Source of the DNA: SB11 sp965222995
Lineage (GTDB): Bacteria > Bacteroidota > Bacteroidia > UBA8524
Assembly (NCBI GenBank): GCA_965222995.1
Contig: OZ244977.1
Span: 2,604,001 to 2,668,000 of the forward strand
Direction of reading: 5' to 3'
DNA length: 64,000 nt
The notes under the pieces are model-generated. The model ran no database searches. It was not told where the DNA came from and saw nothing but the letters and a program-made list of their open reading frames with translations. Shown here in pieces: positions 9,267 through 17,824 of this stretch (position 1 is the first letter of the stretch; the number at the start of each line of letters is the position of its first letter). Made by a program: the position numbers and the translations under genes.

Positions 9267-9298
9267 AAAAGCCACATCAATATTGATGTGGCTTTTTT
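9267..9298. terminator. Bidirectional terminator between the M43 gene and comM
   Basis: A perfect 30-bp palindrome (9267-9296) built around GCCACATCAA/TTGATGTGGC, with an A tract before it and a T tract after it. It lies between the convergent M43 and comM genes and can serve both. Confidence 0.88.
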
Positions 9299-9307
9299 AT
9301 TATTACC

Positions 9308-10852
9308 TTATCCTGCCCAGTTCTCTCTATCCAAACTCCTAAACTGTATGGCTTCCGCCACATGTTCGGGTAATATAGCATCACTATTGGCTAAGTCGGC
9401 TATAGTACGACTCACTTTTAATATCCTGTCATAAGCCCTGGCGGATAGCTGTAAACGCTCCATGGCTGTTTTTAATAACTTTTGTCCTATTGGGTTTAGT
9501 TTACAAAGTTCTTGTACTTGCTCATTGTTAAGCTGTGCATTGCAATATTGGGTATTGCTTTCTTTGAAGCGATGGGTTTGTATTTCTCTAGCTGCTATTA
9601 CACGTTTGCGTATGTCTTCACTTTTCTCGGTAACTCTTTCTTCACTTAGTTGGTCAAAACTTACTGGGGTAACTTCTATTTGTATATCTATGCGGTCTAG
9701 TAAGGGACCGCTTACTTTGTTTAAGTATTTGTGTACTACTCCGGGTGCACATACACATTCTTTTTCGGGATGATTGTAAAAGCCGCACGGGCAAGGATTC
9801 ATAGCCGTTACCAACATAAACCCCGCTGGATAGTCTACTGTAAATTTTGCTCTACTCACGGTTACTCTACGTTCTTCAAGCGGTTGGCGCATAACTTCTA
9901 ACACACTGCGTTTAAACTCAGGCAATTCATCTAAAAACAACACTCCATTATGAGCTAGTGAAATTTCTCCGGGCTGAGGTACCACACCTCCCCCGACTAA
10001 AGCTACATCGCTTATGGTATGGTGTGGCGACCGAAAAGGTCTTATTGCTGTTAACCCTTCATCAGATGCTAATTTACCTGCTACTGAATGTATTTTTGTA
10101 GTTTCAAGGGCTTCATGTAGACTTAACGGAGGTAATATGGATGGTAAACGTTTTGCCAGCATTGTTTTCCCTGCTCCCGGCGGACCTATCATAATTACAT
10201 TGTGTCCACCGGCAGCAGCTATTTCTAACGCTCGTTTAATGTTTTCTTGTCCCTTTACGTCGGCAAAATCAAAACCTGTTTTAGCTTGTTGTTCAGCAAA
10301 CTTTTTGCGTGTATCTACCACAAATTGTTCTAATGCTCCCTCATCGCCATTAAAAAAGTTTAGTACTTCGCCTAAATGCTCAGCACCGTAAACTTTTATA
10401 TCAGCAACTATAGCCGCTTCGCGTGCATTTTGCTTTGGAAGTATAAAACCTTCAAAACCTTCTTTGCGGGCTTGTATTGCTATAGGCAACGCCCCTTTAA
10501 TGGGCTTAAGCGTTCCATCAAGCGATAACTCACCCATAATAATATATTTGCTTACTTTTTCAGCATTTTCAGCTTGTTGCGAAGCTGCCAACATACCTAC
10601 GGCTATGGTTAAATCATAAGCAGAGCCTTCTTTTTTAATATCAGCAGGAGCCATATTAATAACTACTTTTTTTCTAGGTAACTTCAACCCACTGTTTTTA
10701 AAAGCAGTTTCAATACGCCATTGGCTTTCTTTCACAGCATTATCGGGCAAACCAATTAGGTAATAACCTGTACCTTCGCCTATATTTACCTCTACAGTAA
10801 TTGTAAGAGCATTTACCCCGTATACCGCACTTCCAAAAGCTTTAACTAACAT
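9308..10852 (-). CDS. comM: YifB/ComM-family Mg-chelatase-like AAA+ ATPase
   Basis: 514 residues, the normal family length. The N-terminal ChlI-like (Lon-protease-fold) domain covers about 1-190. The AAA+ module has Walker A G-P-P-G-A-G-K-T near 227 and Walker B L-F-L-D-E-L-P-E near 304, followed by the characteristic N-P-C-P-C-G-F-Y segment. The C-terminal domain ends R-E-N-W-A-G. In Vibrio, ComM is a hexameric helicase that promotes branch migration during natural transformation; that role is assumed here from family membership. The last 489 bases are duplicated in decayed form at 396-884. No co-directional neighbour is close, so it is probably monocistronic. Confidence 0.95.
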   Translation of the reverse strand: MLVKAFGSAVYGVNALTITVEVNIGEGTGYYLIGLPDNAVKESQWRIETAFKNSGLKLPRKKVVINMAPADIKKEGSAYDLTIAVGMLAASQQAENAEKVSKYIIMGELSLDGTLKPIKGALPIAIQARKEGFEGFILPKQNAREAAIVADIKVYGAEHLGEVLNFFNGDEGALEQFVVDTRKKFAEQQAKTGFDFADVKGQENIKRALEIAAAGGHNVIMIGPPGAGKTMLAKRLPSILPPLSLHEALETTKIHSVAGKLASDEGLTAIRPFRSPHHTISDVALVGGGVVPQPGEISLAHNGVLFLDELPEFKRSVLEVMRQPLEERRVTVSRAKFTVDYPAGFMLVTAMNPCPCGFYNHPEKECVCAPGVVHKYLNKVSGPLLDRIDIQIEVTPVSFDQLSEERVTEKSEDIRKRVIAAREIQTHRFKESNTQYCNAQLNNEQVQELCKLNPIGQKLLKTAMERLQLSARAYDRILKVSRTIADLANSDAILPEHVAEAIQFRSLDRENWAG

Positions 10853-11185
10853 AGCTATGCTACTATTTTTTTGCGGAAAGTAGTAAACGCCCTTTACATA
10901 TCAAAACCAACTGCTACTAAACTATTATTTTGGTAAACATTAGATTTTACTGTGTAATTAATACTCAGTTCGCGGAATTATAACACGCCAAAACAAATAA
11001 AATCTTATTTATTAAGCATATTTTAATTATTAAACTATTCATTAAAATGAGGCACTATCTCAGCAATAACAGTAGACAAAAGAAATTTTTGGTTTAATTA
11101 CCCGGGTTAATTGCCTGGCTTGGTATAAACCTTGAAATTATATAAATAATTAAAACAAATTTTTTAACCATAAAATATATATAAA
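10853..11185. other. Intergenic region, 333 bp
   Basis: This is a divergent, AT-rich gap between comM and the YtxH gene. It must hold promoters for both. I see a near-palindrome around ACCCGGGT at about 11099-11106 but no box I would defend and no coding sequence. Confidence 0.5.
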
Positions 11186-11452
11186 ATGAATAACAGTAGT
11201 AAAGTATTATTAGGCGTATTATCAGGAGCAGTAGTAGGAGCAACAGCAGGAATTTTATTAGCACCTGAAAAAGGTAAAGACACAAGAAAAAAAATAGTTA
11301 AAAAAGGTGAAGACCTTGTTGATGGAGCGAAAGCCAAATATGAAGATGTTGTATCAAATATTTCAGAGAAGCTAAATTTTTCTAAAAATGAGGCTGAAGA
11401 CGTTGCAAACGAAGCAAAAGCGAAAGCTGAAAAAATTAAGGAAGCAGTATAA
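11186..11452 (+). CDS. YtxH-domain small membrane protein
   Basis: 88 residues. A single glycine/alanine-rich membrane segment (about residues 6-27, L-L-G-V-L-S-G-A-V-V-G-A-T-A-G-I-L-L) is followed by A-P-E-K-G-K-D-T-R-K-K, the signature junction of YtxH-domain proteins, and then a charged amphipathic helix ending A-E-K-I-K-E-A-V. Such proteins are widespread and often stress-linked (general stress regulons in Bacillus), but their molecular role is not settled. It is monocistronic, with a terminator at 11471-11500. Confidence 0.88.
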   Translation: MNNSSKVLLGVLSGAVVGATAGILLAPEKGKDTRKKIVKKGEDLVDGAKAKYEDVVSNISEKLNFSKNEAEDVANEAKAKAEKIKEAV

Positions 11453-11470
11453 CTACTACATTTAAATATT

Positions 11471-11500
11471 AAAAAAGCAGCATGTTACATGCTGCTTTTT
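11471..11500. terminator. Terminator shared by YtxH and DUF1801 genes
   Basis: Inverted repeat with the GCAGCATGT/ACATGCTGC core, flanked by A and T runs, lying between two convergent genes. Confidence 0.85.
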
Positions 11501-11880
11501 TATTTATATAGTTTCATAGCCATTCTGAAAATTTCATCTATTTCCTCAATAGGTATATCCACATTAGGGTCAACAGTAAAAGTTTTCATTTTTTTCCTAT
11601 CTCCTTGTTCTAAAGCAGGATGATTTATTTTATCACCCCTCACCATAAGTAAGTATGGATGGTTAGTTTTCTTATCCACCCACAAATAACAGAAGGGTTT
11701 ACCTTTATATGTTATCAAAGGCATACCATATTTGCAATCTTCACCCATTTGTTCATCATACCTTAATGCTATCGAATGAAGACCGTATAAACAACTACGA
11801 GCGGGTTCATCAATTTTTGAAAATATATTCTCTACAGCTTGCAACATACTATTTACCTTTAACCCTACCGTTAATATCAT
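11500..11880 (-). CDS. DUF1801-domain protein
   Basis: 126 residues with the pattern of the DUF1801/YdhG-like family: an acidic N-terminal helix, Y-G-M-P-L-I-T-Y-K-G-K-P-F-C-Y in the middle, and a C-terminal helix. A start at the internal methionine M-L-Q-A-V (11847) fits the family length as well as the first ATG. No catalytic role is established for the family. No signal peptide is seen, so it is probably cytoplasmic. It stands alone between a convergent YtxH gene and a divergent exported-protein gene. Confidence 0.75.
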   Translation of the reverse strand: MILTVGLKVNSMLQAVENIFSKIDEPARSCLYGLHSIALRYDEQMGEDCKYGMPLITYKGKPFCYLWVDKKTNHPYLLMVRGDKINHPALEQGDRKKMKTFTVDPNVDIPIEEIDEIFRMAMKLYK

Positions 11881-12013
11881 GTAGAATAGATAAAACTAAG
11901 CATGGTATGGTTTATGTCTGTTTTATTTTCAGGTAAAAGTACTTAATTTGCCCCAAAAGCTATTACTACTTACAATGTTGGTGTAAGTATTTACAAATAA
12001 AAAAGTAAACATA

Positions 12014-13009
12014 ATGAAGAGATTATTATTCGTATTTTTTTGTGTAACACTTAGTGCATTAACACTTTCAGCACAAAAATTTGATGTTGGTATAGAAACC
12101 CGTTACAGCGATTTTAAAAATTACAGCAAATATAAACTAGCTGTTGAAGTACTTAATGAGGATGCAAAAGCTATAGCTAAACTAAATAAAATGAAAAGTG
12201 ATGAGCCTAATGCACTTAAAAATTATTTAGACTTTGTTAAATCCTACAATACTAACATTAAAGCTGCGCTTACAAAGTACTGGAAACTTACTGACACTAT
12301 TATGTATTTAACTCCAAAAGAGATTAAGCGTATGAGTGAAAGCAGAGAGAGAAAGGTAATAGTACTATCGGCAATAGAGATTGGTGGTGCTGATAATTTT
12401 ATTACCAGACTAAACGGTACCGCTATACAACTTAACTTTAGAAAAATTGATAAATCACCTGCCGAGGCTGATTATAAAGCAATTTTACCTTATTCATTCT
12501 CTCGTTCTACCCATAATAATCCGCTTACCGATTATATGTTTGTTATTAATATGGCAGTAAGAAACATCAATTTTATGATTAGTAATAAAACCACTAGCGA
12601 TGTATTTGACTTTATGGAAAGCGAAGCCATGAAAAACTGCAAAAAGCAAGAGAAAAAACTATTACTTATTGATGAGTCTCTTATTTCTTCAAGGGCTGAT
12701 AGTAAAGGTATAAGAAAATACTACAAGCGCAAAAAATTCAAAATTGTAAAAGGAAGAAACAAAGATATACTTGAAAATGCCATTAATAATCGTGATGGAG
12801 AAAATAGCTATTTAGTACTAATACCTTTTACTACTTTTACTAACCCCTTTGGTCGTGAAAAAACATCATATATTATTTGCTACAAAGTTATTGTTGATGC
12901 TGCCGACGGTACAGTTTTAAACTTTGCTGAGGGTAAAGCCAAAGCAGGTAGAGATGTGTCGTTATTACAAGAGAAAGATTTTAAAGCATTGAATGATTGT
13001 GAGTTTTAA
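12014..13009 (+). CDS. Exported protein of unknown function
   Basis: 331 residues with a clear signal peptide (about 1-20, ending L-S-A-Q-K). The mature protein is lysine-rich and mixed alpha/beta. It includes two hydrophobic strands, K-L-L-L-I-D-E-S-L-I and Y-L-V-L-I-P-F-T-T-F, and a C-terminal segment I-C-Y-K-V-I-V-D-A-A-D-G-T that looks like paired beta strands. I do not recognise the family. It has no lipobox, sorting domain or barrel-type terminal phenylalanine strand pattern beyond a chance final F, so a soluble periplasmic location is the best guess. It is probably monocistronic and ends at a hairpin at 13038-13067. Confidence 0.75.
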   Translation: MKRLLFVFFCVTLSALTLSAQKFDVGIETRYSDFKNYSKYKLAVEVLNEDAKAIAKLNKMKSDEPNALKNYLDFVKSYNTNIKAALTKYWKLTDTIMYLTPKEIKRMSESRERKVIVLSAIEIGGADNFITRLNGTAIQLNFRKIDKSPAEADYKAILPYSFSRSTHNNPLTDYMFVINMAVRNINFMISNKTTSDVFDFMESEAMKNCKKQEKKLLLIDESLISSRADSKGIRKYYKRKKFKIVKGRNKDILENAINNRDGENSYLVLIPFTTFTNPFGREKTSYIICYKVIVDAADGTVLNFAEGKAKAGRDVSLLQEKDFKALNDCEF

Positions 13010-13037
13010 ATAACTCAAATATTCATTGCCTAATATT

Positions 13038-13067
13038 AAAAAAGCACACCAAGTTGGTGTGCTTTTT
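13038..13067 (+). terminator. Terminator after the exported-protein gene
   Basis: Inverted repeat with AAGCACACCA/TGGTGTGCTT arms and a trailing T run, 29 bases after the stop codon. Confidence 0.82.
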
Positions 13068-13080
13068 ACTTTTTAAACCA

Positions 13081-13112
13081 AAAAAAGCCGTGCTGTAATG
13101 CAGCACGGCTTT
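13081..13112 (-). terminator. Terminator of lipoamide dehydrogenase gene
   Basis: Perfect 12-bp stem (13084-13095 with 13101-13112, loop of five bases). Read on the minus strand, the stem is followed by a T run. It lies 22 bases beyond the lpd stop codon. Confidence 0.82.
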
Positions 13113-13133
13113 ATACTTAAGTTAAAAATTATT

Positions 13134-14519
13134 TTATAAATGAATACACTCGCCATAAGCTTCGGCAGTAGCTTCCATAACCGCTTCACTCATGGTTGGG
13201 TGCGGGTGAACTGCTTTTATAATCTCATGCCCTGTAGTTTCAAGCTTACGTGCCGCAACTACCTCGGCTATTAATTCGGTTACATTGGCACCAATCATGT
13301 GTGCACCAAGCCACTCACCATATTTAGCATCAAAAACTACCTTCACAAAACCTTCTTTGGCACCTGCTGCACTTGCTTTACCTGAAGCTGAAAAGGGGAA
13401 TTTCCCAACTTTTACTTCATAACCTGCTTCTTTAGCTGCTTTTTCAGTCATACCAACAGAAGCAACTTCAGGCCAGCAATACGTACAACCCGGTATATTA
13501 CCGTAGTCTAAAGGCTCAGGATTATGACCTGTAAAGTTCTCTACGCAAATAATACCTTCGGCACTGGCTACATGTGCTAATGCAGGTCCATGTACAATAT
13601 CTCCAATGGCATAAATACCATCAACATTGGTTTTGTAGAAATCATCAACCACTACCTTACCCTTCTCGGTTTTAATACCTAAAGTTTCTAAGCCAATATT
13701 TTCTAGGTTGGTTTGTATACCCACAGCACTAAGTACAATATCGCAATCAATGGTCTCAGTACCTTTTTTGGTTTTCACAGTTACCTTGCATCCGCTGCCG
13801 CTTGTATCCACTTTCTCAACGCTACTATCGGTCATTATATCAATACCGCTTTTCTTATAGCTTTTTGCTAAAGCTTTTGATACATCTTCATCTTCAATGG
13901 GCAGTATATTTGGCATATACTCTACTATGGTAACTTTTGTACCCATAGCATTATAAAAATATGCAAACTCACAACCTATGGCACCACTACCAACAACTAC
14001 CATGCTCTTGGGTAGTTTAGGTAGTATCATAGCATCATGATAGCCTACAATTTTTTTACCATCAATTTTAATATTTGGTAACTCACGACTGCGAGCACCC
14101 GTTGCTAAAATTATATTTTTCGCTTCGTGTGTTTCTTTTTTTCCTCCATTATCTACCTCTACTTTACCCTTTGCTACCAGCTTACCAAACCCGTTTATAA
14201 CAGTAATTTTATTTTTCTTCATTAAGAAACCGATGCCCTTGCTCATTCCCTCAGCAACGCCACGGCTACGCTTAATTACACTTTCAAAATCGGGCTTGCT
14301 GTCGCTTACAGTAATACCATAATCTGATGCGTGTTTTATATAATCATATACTTGTGCCGATTTTAATAAGGCTTTGGTTGGGATACACCCCCAGTTAAGG
14401 CACACACCACCTAAATCTGCTTTTTCTACTATAGCTACTTTTTGCCCTAATTGTGAGGCGCGGATAGCTGCAACATAACCTCCGGGACCACTCCCTATTA
14501 CTATTACATCAAAACTCAT
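13134..14519 (-). CDS. lpdA: Dihydrolipoyl dehydrogenase (E3)
   Basis: 461 residues, standard E3 length. It shows an FAD-binding G-S-G-P-G-G-Y near residue 9, the redox-active disulfide G-G-V-C-L-N-W-G-C-I-P-T-K (C40 and C45), an NAD-binding G-S-G-A-I-G-C-E and the C-terminal H-P-H-P-T-M-S-E (catalytic H440, E445). It reoxidises dihydrolipoamide in the pyruvate, 2-oxoglutarate or branched-chain dehydrogenase complexes, or in the glycine cleavage system, passing electrons to NAD. No E1 or E2 gene is adjacent, so the partner complex cannot be told from context. The gene is monocistronic, with its own terminator. Confidence 0.97.
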   Translation of the reverse strand: MSFDVIVIGSGPGGYVAAIRASQLGQKVAIVEKADLGGVCLNWGCIPTKALLKSAQVYDYIKHASDYGITVSDSKPDFESVIKRSRGVAEGMSKGIGFLMKKNKITVINGFGKLVAKGKVEVDNGGKKETHEAKNIILATGARSRELPNIKIDGKKIVGYHDAMILPKLPKSMVVVGSGAIGCEFAYFYNAMGTKVTIVEYMPNILPIEDEDVSKALAKSYKKSGIDIMTDSSVEKVDTSGSGCKVTVKTKKGTETIDCDIVLSAVGIQTNLENIGLETLGIKTEKGKVVVDDFYKTNVDGIYAIGDIVHGPALAHVASAEGIICVENFTGHNPEPLDYGNIPGCTYCWPEVASVGMTEKAAKEAGYEVKVGKFPFSASGKASAAGAKEGFVKVVFDAKYGEWLGAHMIGANVTELIAEVVAARKLETTGHEIIKAVHPHPTMSEAVMEATAEAYGECIHL

Positions 14520-14736
14520 AATTCAATTCTTGTTAGTGCTTTTTTATTGCGCTGCGAAAATAAAGTATTTCTATTGAAATGTTTGGGTTGTTGGTTTTTG
14601 GTTGATAGTTGCTTGTTTGATGCCAGATGTTAGGTATGGGTCTCGTTTAGTGTTCTTCGAGTCTTAATAACCAATATTTCTTTCTACCTTATACTCAAAT
14701 CAAAGTTGATAACTGTTTAATGCTCAATGAAAAATG

Positions 14737-15909
14737 CTAAGCCCGCTTAGCCCTTTCCCAACGAACACTTTGGCGTTTGCGAATGAAACGTACAAAACCT
14801 GCGAATACCGAGTAATTCATAATAAAGAAGTAGTAAGGCACAAAAAAGGCTTTGAATTTTAGTTGCCTATTTTCAAAATACCAGCCCAGTGCTGCGGCTG
14901 CATAAAAAGCAATTTGCCCCAATAGTATAATGCTGAAAAACAAATTACCGTCGAGCACCAAAGCTATATTTAATGGCAATAACAACAGCATACACAACGG
15001 TGTAAGCGACCAACGCAACACTTTGCGTGATACGTAAATAAAAAACAAGGGGAAATTGAAAAACGGATTGAGCAACTTACCTAAACGCATAATACTTTGC
15101 CAACCACCTGCACATATACGCACTTTTCGCTTCAATTCTTCTTTTACCGATAATGATGCTGTTTCCATAGCATAGGCTTTGGGTTCGTATACTATACGGT
15201 ACCCTTTTTCGGCTATCTTCATGGTAAGCATAAAATCGTCAAGCAAAGTATCGGGGGCAAGGTGTTCATACAAATCGGTACGGCAACTCATTAGTTCGCC
15301 GGCTGCACCTGCCGTGGTATATAAATCACTATCGTATTTTTTTAGGAAAGATTCATATTTCCAATACAATCCTTCACCTGCACTACTGGCATTTTCTTTA
15401 TCTTTCTGTATGATACGTTTCTCACAAGCTATGGCCCCTATTTTCGGGTCTTGATAGTGTTTCACTATTTCGCGTAGCGATTCTGTATTAAGAATGGTAT
15501 TGGCATCGCAAAAAACCACATAGTCTGTAGTTACTTCTTGCATGGCACGGTTCATAGCCCCTGATTTTCCTCCTCGTTCAGGGGTATGCATTACCTTTAT
15601 GCCCTCTATATCTTTTATTTTTTCATAAGTACCGTCGTCGCTACCATCAGTAATAAAAATAATATGGTATTTGTCTTTAGGGTAATCTAAGCTTTTACTG
15701 TTTTCTACTTTCTGCAGAATAAAGTCTGCTTCGTTATAGCTGGGTACTATTAGTGTAAGAGGGGGTAAAAAATCATTGTTTAGTTCCTTTTTGTTTGGGA
15801 ATAACGCATTTTTAATTTTCACTAAAACAAAAACCAATATCCCATAGCCAAAAAAAGTATACAGCACTATGGCAAAACAAATCCAGAATAAAATTTCTAC
15901 TATCCCCAT
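14737..15909 (-). CDS. Membrane glycosyltransferase family 2
   Basis: 390 residues. One N-terminal membrane span (about 5-30) precedes a GT-A domain with P-S-Y-N-E-A, D-G-S-D-D-G-T and F-C-D-A-N-T (the DxD-like metal/nucleotide site). A L-L-D-D-F-M-L motif near 225 is the likely catalytic-base region. Three or four further spans follow (about 285-370). This layout is that of processive or polyprenyl-linked GT2 enzymes facing the cytoplasm. It is the last gene of the nine-gene polysaccharide operon, 10 bases after the methyltransferase gene. The sugar donor and acceptor cannot be deduced from the sequence. Confidence 0.88.
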   Translation of the reverse strand: MGIVEILFWICFAIVLYTFFGYGILVFVLVKIKNALFPNKKELNNDFLPPLTLIVPSYNEADFILQKVENSKSLDYPKDKYHIIFITDGSDDGTYEKIKDIEGIKVMHTPERGGKSGAMNRAMQEVTTDYVVFCDANTILNTESLREIVKHYQDPKIGAIACEKRIIQKDKENASSAGEGLYWKYESFLKKYDSDLYTTAGAAGELMSCRTDLYEHLAPDTLLDDFMLTMKIAEKGYRIVYEPKAYAMETASLSVKEELKRKVRICAGGWQSIMRLGKLLNPFFNFPLFFIYVSRKVLRWSLTPLCMLLLLPLNIALVLDGNLFFSIILLGQIAFYAAAALGWYFENRQLKFKAFFVPYYFFIMNYSVFAGFVRFIRKRQSVRWERAKRA

Positions 15910-15919
15910 TGTTTCAAAT

Positions 15920-16675
15920 TTACTTTTTCCACGATGTATAAAAGCCGTTGGTTAACCCTGCGGGCAAATAATCGGCAACAGCACAATCTAGCCTTTGTAT
16001 CGCTTTTACCCTGTTTGCTACCAATGAAAAGGGAAATACCAACTCTAAAAAGTCTGATTTTCCAAAAGCCAGATGTTTAAACCCTGCATCTTGCATTAGC
16101 TTATATAGCGATTTGCGCGTAAAAAACTGAATATGTGTTAAATCGGGATTACTACTTTGGGCAGTAGCATGTTTGTACCCAAATGCTCTTTTAATTTTTA
16201 CCAGTTTATCGGTATGCCCGTTACGCATCATCCATTGCATAGGTTTGGTCATTAGTGATTCACGTGGACCATATCCATTAGGTACAGTAGCAATCATAAC
16301 TCCTCCGGGCTTCAATATTCTGTATGATGATTGTACCAGTTCTACAGGTTTTTCTAAGTGCTCCAGTACTTCAGTACAAATAATTAAATCATACTCATCA
16401 CTCTCTGTAAATTTATTGGCATCAGCCACATCAAAACTCACATTATCAAAAGTATTTCGTTCGTTAGCTATTTTTATTGAGGTTTCATCTACATCAATAC
16501 CCCGCACATTATACCCCAGGCTTCCTAATGCCATGGGTAAGTTACCGTTTCCACAACCTATATCCAGCAGCTTTGCTCCGGGCTTGGCATGTTTTTTTAC
16601 CTGGTCTACAATAAAATCTAAGCGCTTAAATTCTTCGGTATGGTCGTAAGTAGTATGTTTATAGTACTCCTTCAT
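15920..16675 (-). CDS. Class I SAM-dependent methyltransferase
   Basis: 251 residues. The SAM-binding motif I is L-L-D-I-G-C-G-N-G-N-L-P (about 36-47), followed by motif II G-I-D-V-D-E-T and the motif near E-Y-D-L-I-I-C-T-E-V-L-E-H-L. It resembles UbiG/Methyltransf_11-type enzymes that occur in surface-polysaccharide clusters, where they methylate a sugar or cap a glycan chain. It lies inside the polysaccharide operon, 13 bases after the GT4 gene, so modification of the polysaccharide is the simplest role; the acceptor atom is unknown. Confidence 0.88.
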   Translation of the reverse strand: MKEYYKHTTYDHTEEFKRLDFIVDQVKKHAKPGAKLLDIGCGNGNLPMALGSLGYNVRGIDVDETSIKIANERNTFDNVSFDVADANKFTESDEYDLIICTEVLEHLEKPVELVQSSYRILKPGGVMIATVPNGYGPRESLMTKPMQWMMRNGHTDKLVKIKRAFGYKHATAQSSNPDLTHIQFFTRKSLYKLMQDAGFKHLAFGKSDFLELVFPFSLVANRVKAIQRLDCAVADYLPAGLTNGFYTSWKK

Positions 16676-16688
16676 ATATTTGGGTAGG

Positions 16689-17822
16689 TTAGTTTTTTCT
16701 TGTGTTTTCGTAAATTTTAATCATTTTTTGGGCGGTAATATCCCAGCTAAAGTCTTCTGCCCGCTCTAAACCTTTAAGGGCTAACTCTCTACACTGCTCT
16801 TCATCGTTTAGTAACTCATCAATTTTTTGGGCTATTGTATGCGGATTGAATGGATCTACAAATGCCGCTGCATCGGCAGCCACTTCAGGCATACTTGCTG
16901 TATTTGAGGTAATTACAGGAACCCCGCAAGCCATAGCTTCTAAAAGCGGAATACCAAAGCTTTCTCTTAGCGATGGGTATAAGAATAATGTAGCTTGGTT
17001 AAGAATTGCCGGTAACTCTGCATTGGGAATATAACCGCATAATATAATATCTTCCCTTAGCTCACTTGCTCCTACTTCGCGCATAATGCGCAGTAAATAG
17101 TCTTTATCCAAATCAGGCATTACCAATGGTATATTTAGCTTACCATTCTTTTTTAGTTCGCCCAATGCCGATACAACTCCTCTAACATTCTTTTTAGGGT
17201 CAGTATTTCCTAAGAAAAATATAAATCTATCGGGCAAGTCGTATTTTTCTTTGGCGATGGCTAATTCACCTACATCAGATATACGCCTGAAATGTGCACC
17301 CACGGCATTATGCACTGCCACTACTTTTTCTTTAGCTAAATGAAAATGATGCTGTATTCTGGCGCGCTCAAAATCTGATACGGTAACAATAGTTTCACAT
17401 AAATCAAGCAAGCGGGGAACATTCCATCTTCGGTAAAGGTTCCCTAATCTCTGGTACGTTGAGCCTTGCAAAAAATGTAATTTTTCTAAGTATATAATAT
17501 CATGTAAAGTAACTATTAGCGGCACAGGACTATTTATAGGCGCTGTATTGGCTGTACAATGCAATACATCAAGGTTGTATTTTTTTACAGCAAATGGAAG
17601 TACAACTTGTTCCCATATAGGGTAGGTAAAGCCTTTAAGTTGTATAATTTTTACATTATCAGTATCGTGAAGTATTTTGTCATCTTCATCAGGCTTTATA
17701 AACACAAAAAACTCATGCTCAGTATCCATGCGCTGTATAGCTTTTACAAGCTCCAGCGCAACTATATCCATACCATGTTTTTTGGGTCTAAATAACCGTT
17801 GTGCCTCTATACCTATTCGCAT
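16689..17822 (-). CDS. Glycosyltransferase family 4 (GT-B fold)
   Basis: 377 residues with two Rossmann-like halves. The C-terminal half carries F-F-L-G-N-T-D-P-K-K-N-V and the nucleotide-sugar signature E-S-F-G-I-P-L-L-E-A-M-A-C-G-V-P-V-I (E-x7-E). The N-terminal half has the acceptor-side V-T-L-H-D-I-I-Y. There are no membrane spans, so it acts as a cytoplasmic or peripheral retaining transferase. It is part of the minus-strand polysaccharide operon, two bases after the upstream GT2 gene, which implies coupled translation. Donor sugar unknown (GDP-mannose users are common in this family). Confidence 0.92.
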   Translation of the reverse strand: MRIGIEAQRLFRPKKHGMDIVALELVKAIQRMDTEHEFFVFIKPDEDDKILHDTDNVKIIQLKGFTYPIWEQVVLPFAVKKYNLDVLHCTANTAPINSPVPLIVTLHDIIYLEKLHFLQGSTYQRLGNLYRRWNVPRLLDLCETIVTVSDFERARIQHHFHLAKEKVVAVHNAVGAHFRRISDVGELAIAKEKYDLPDRFIFFLGNTDPKKNVRGVVSALGELKKNGKLNIPLVMPDLDKDYLLRIMREVGASELREDIILCGYIPNAELPAILNQATLFLYPSLRESFGIPLLEAMACGVPVITSNTASMPEVAADAAAFVDPFNPHTIAQKIDELLNDEEQCRELALKGLERAEDFSWDITAQKMIKIYENTRKN

Positions 17823-17824
17823 AC

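Noticed and set aside
14520..14736. Possible RNA gene between lpdA and the polysaccharide operon
   Set aside because: I found no cloverleaf, conserved tRNA arms or stable hairpin; it looks like ordinary intergenic sequence.
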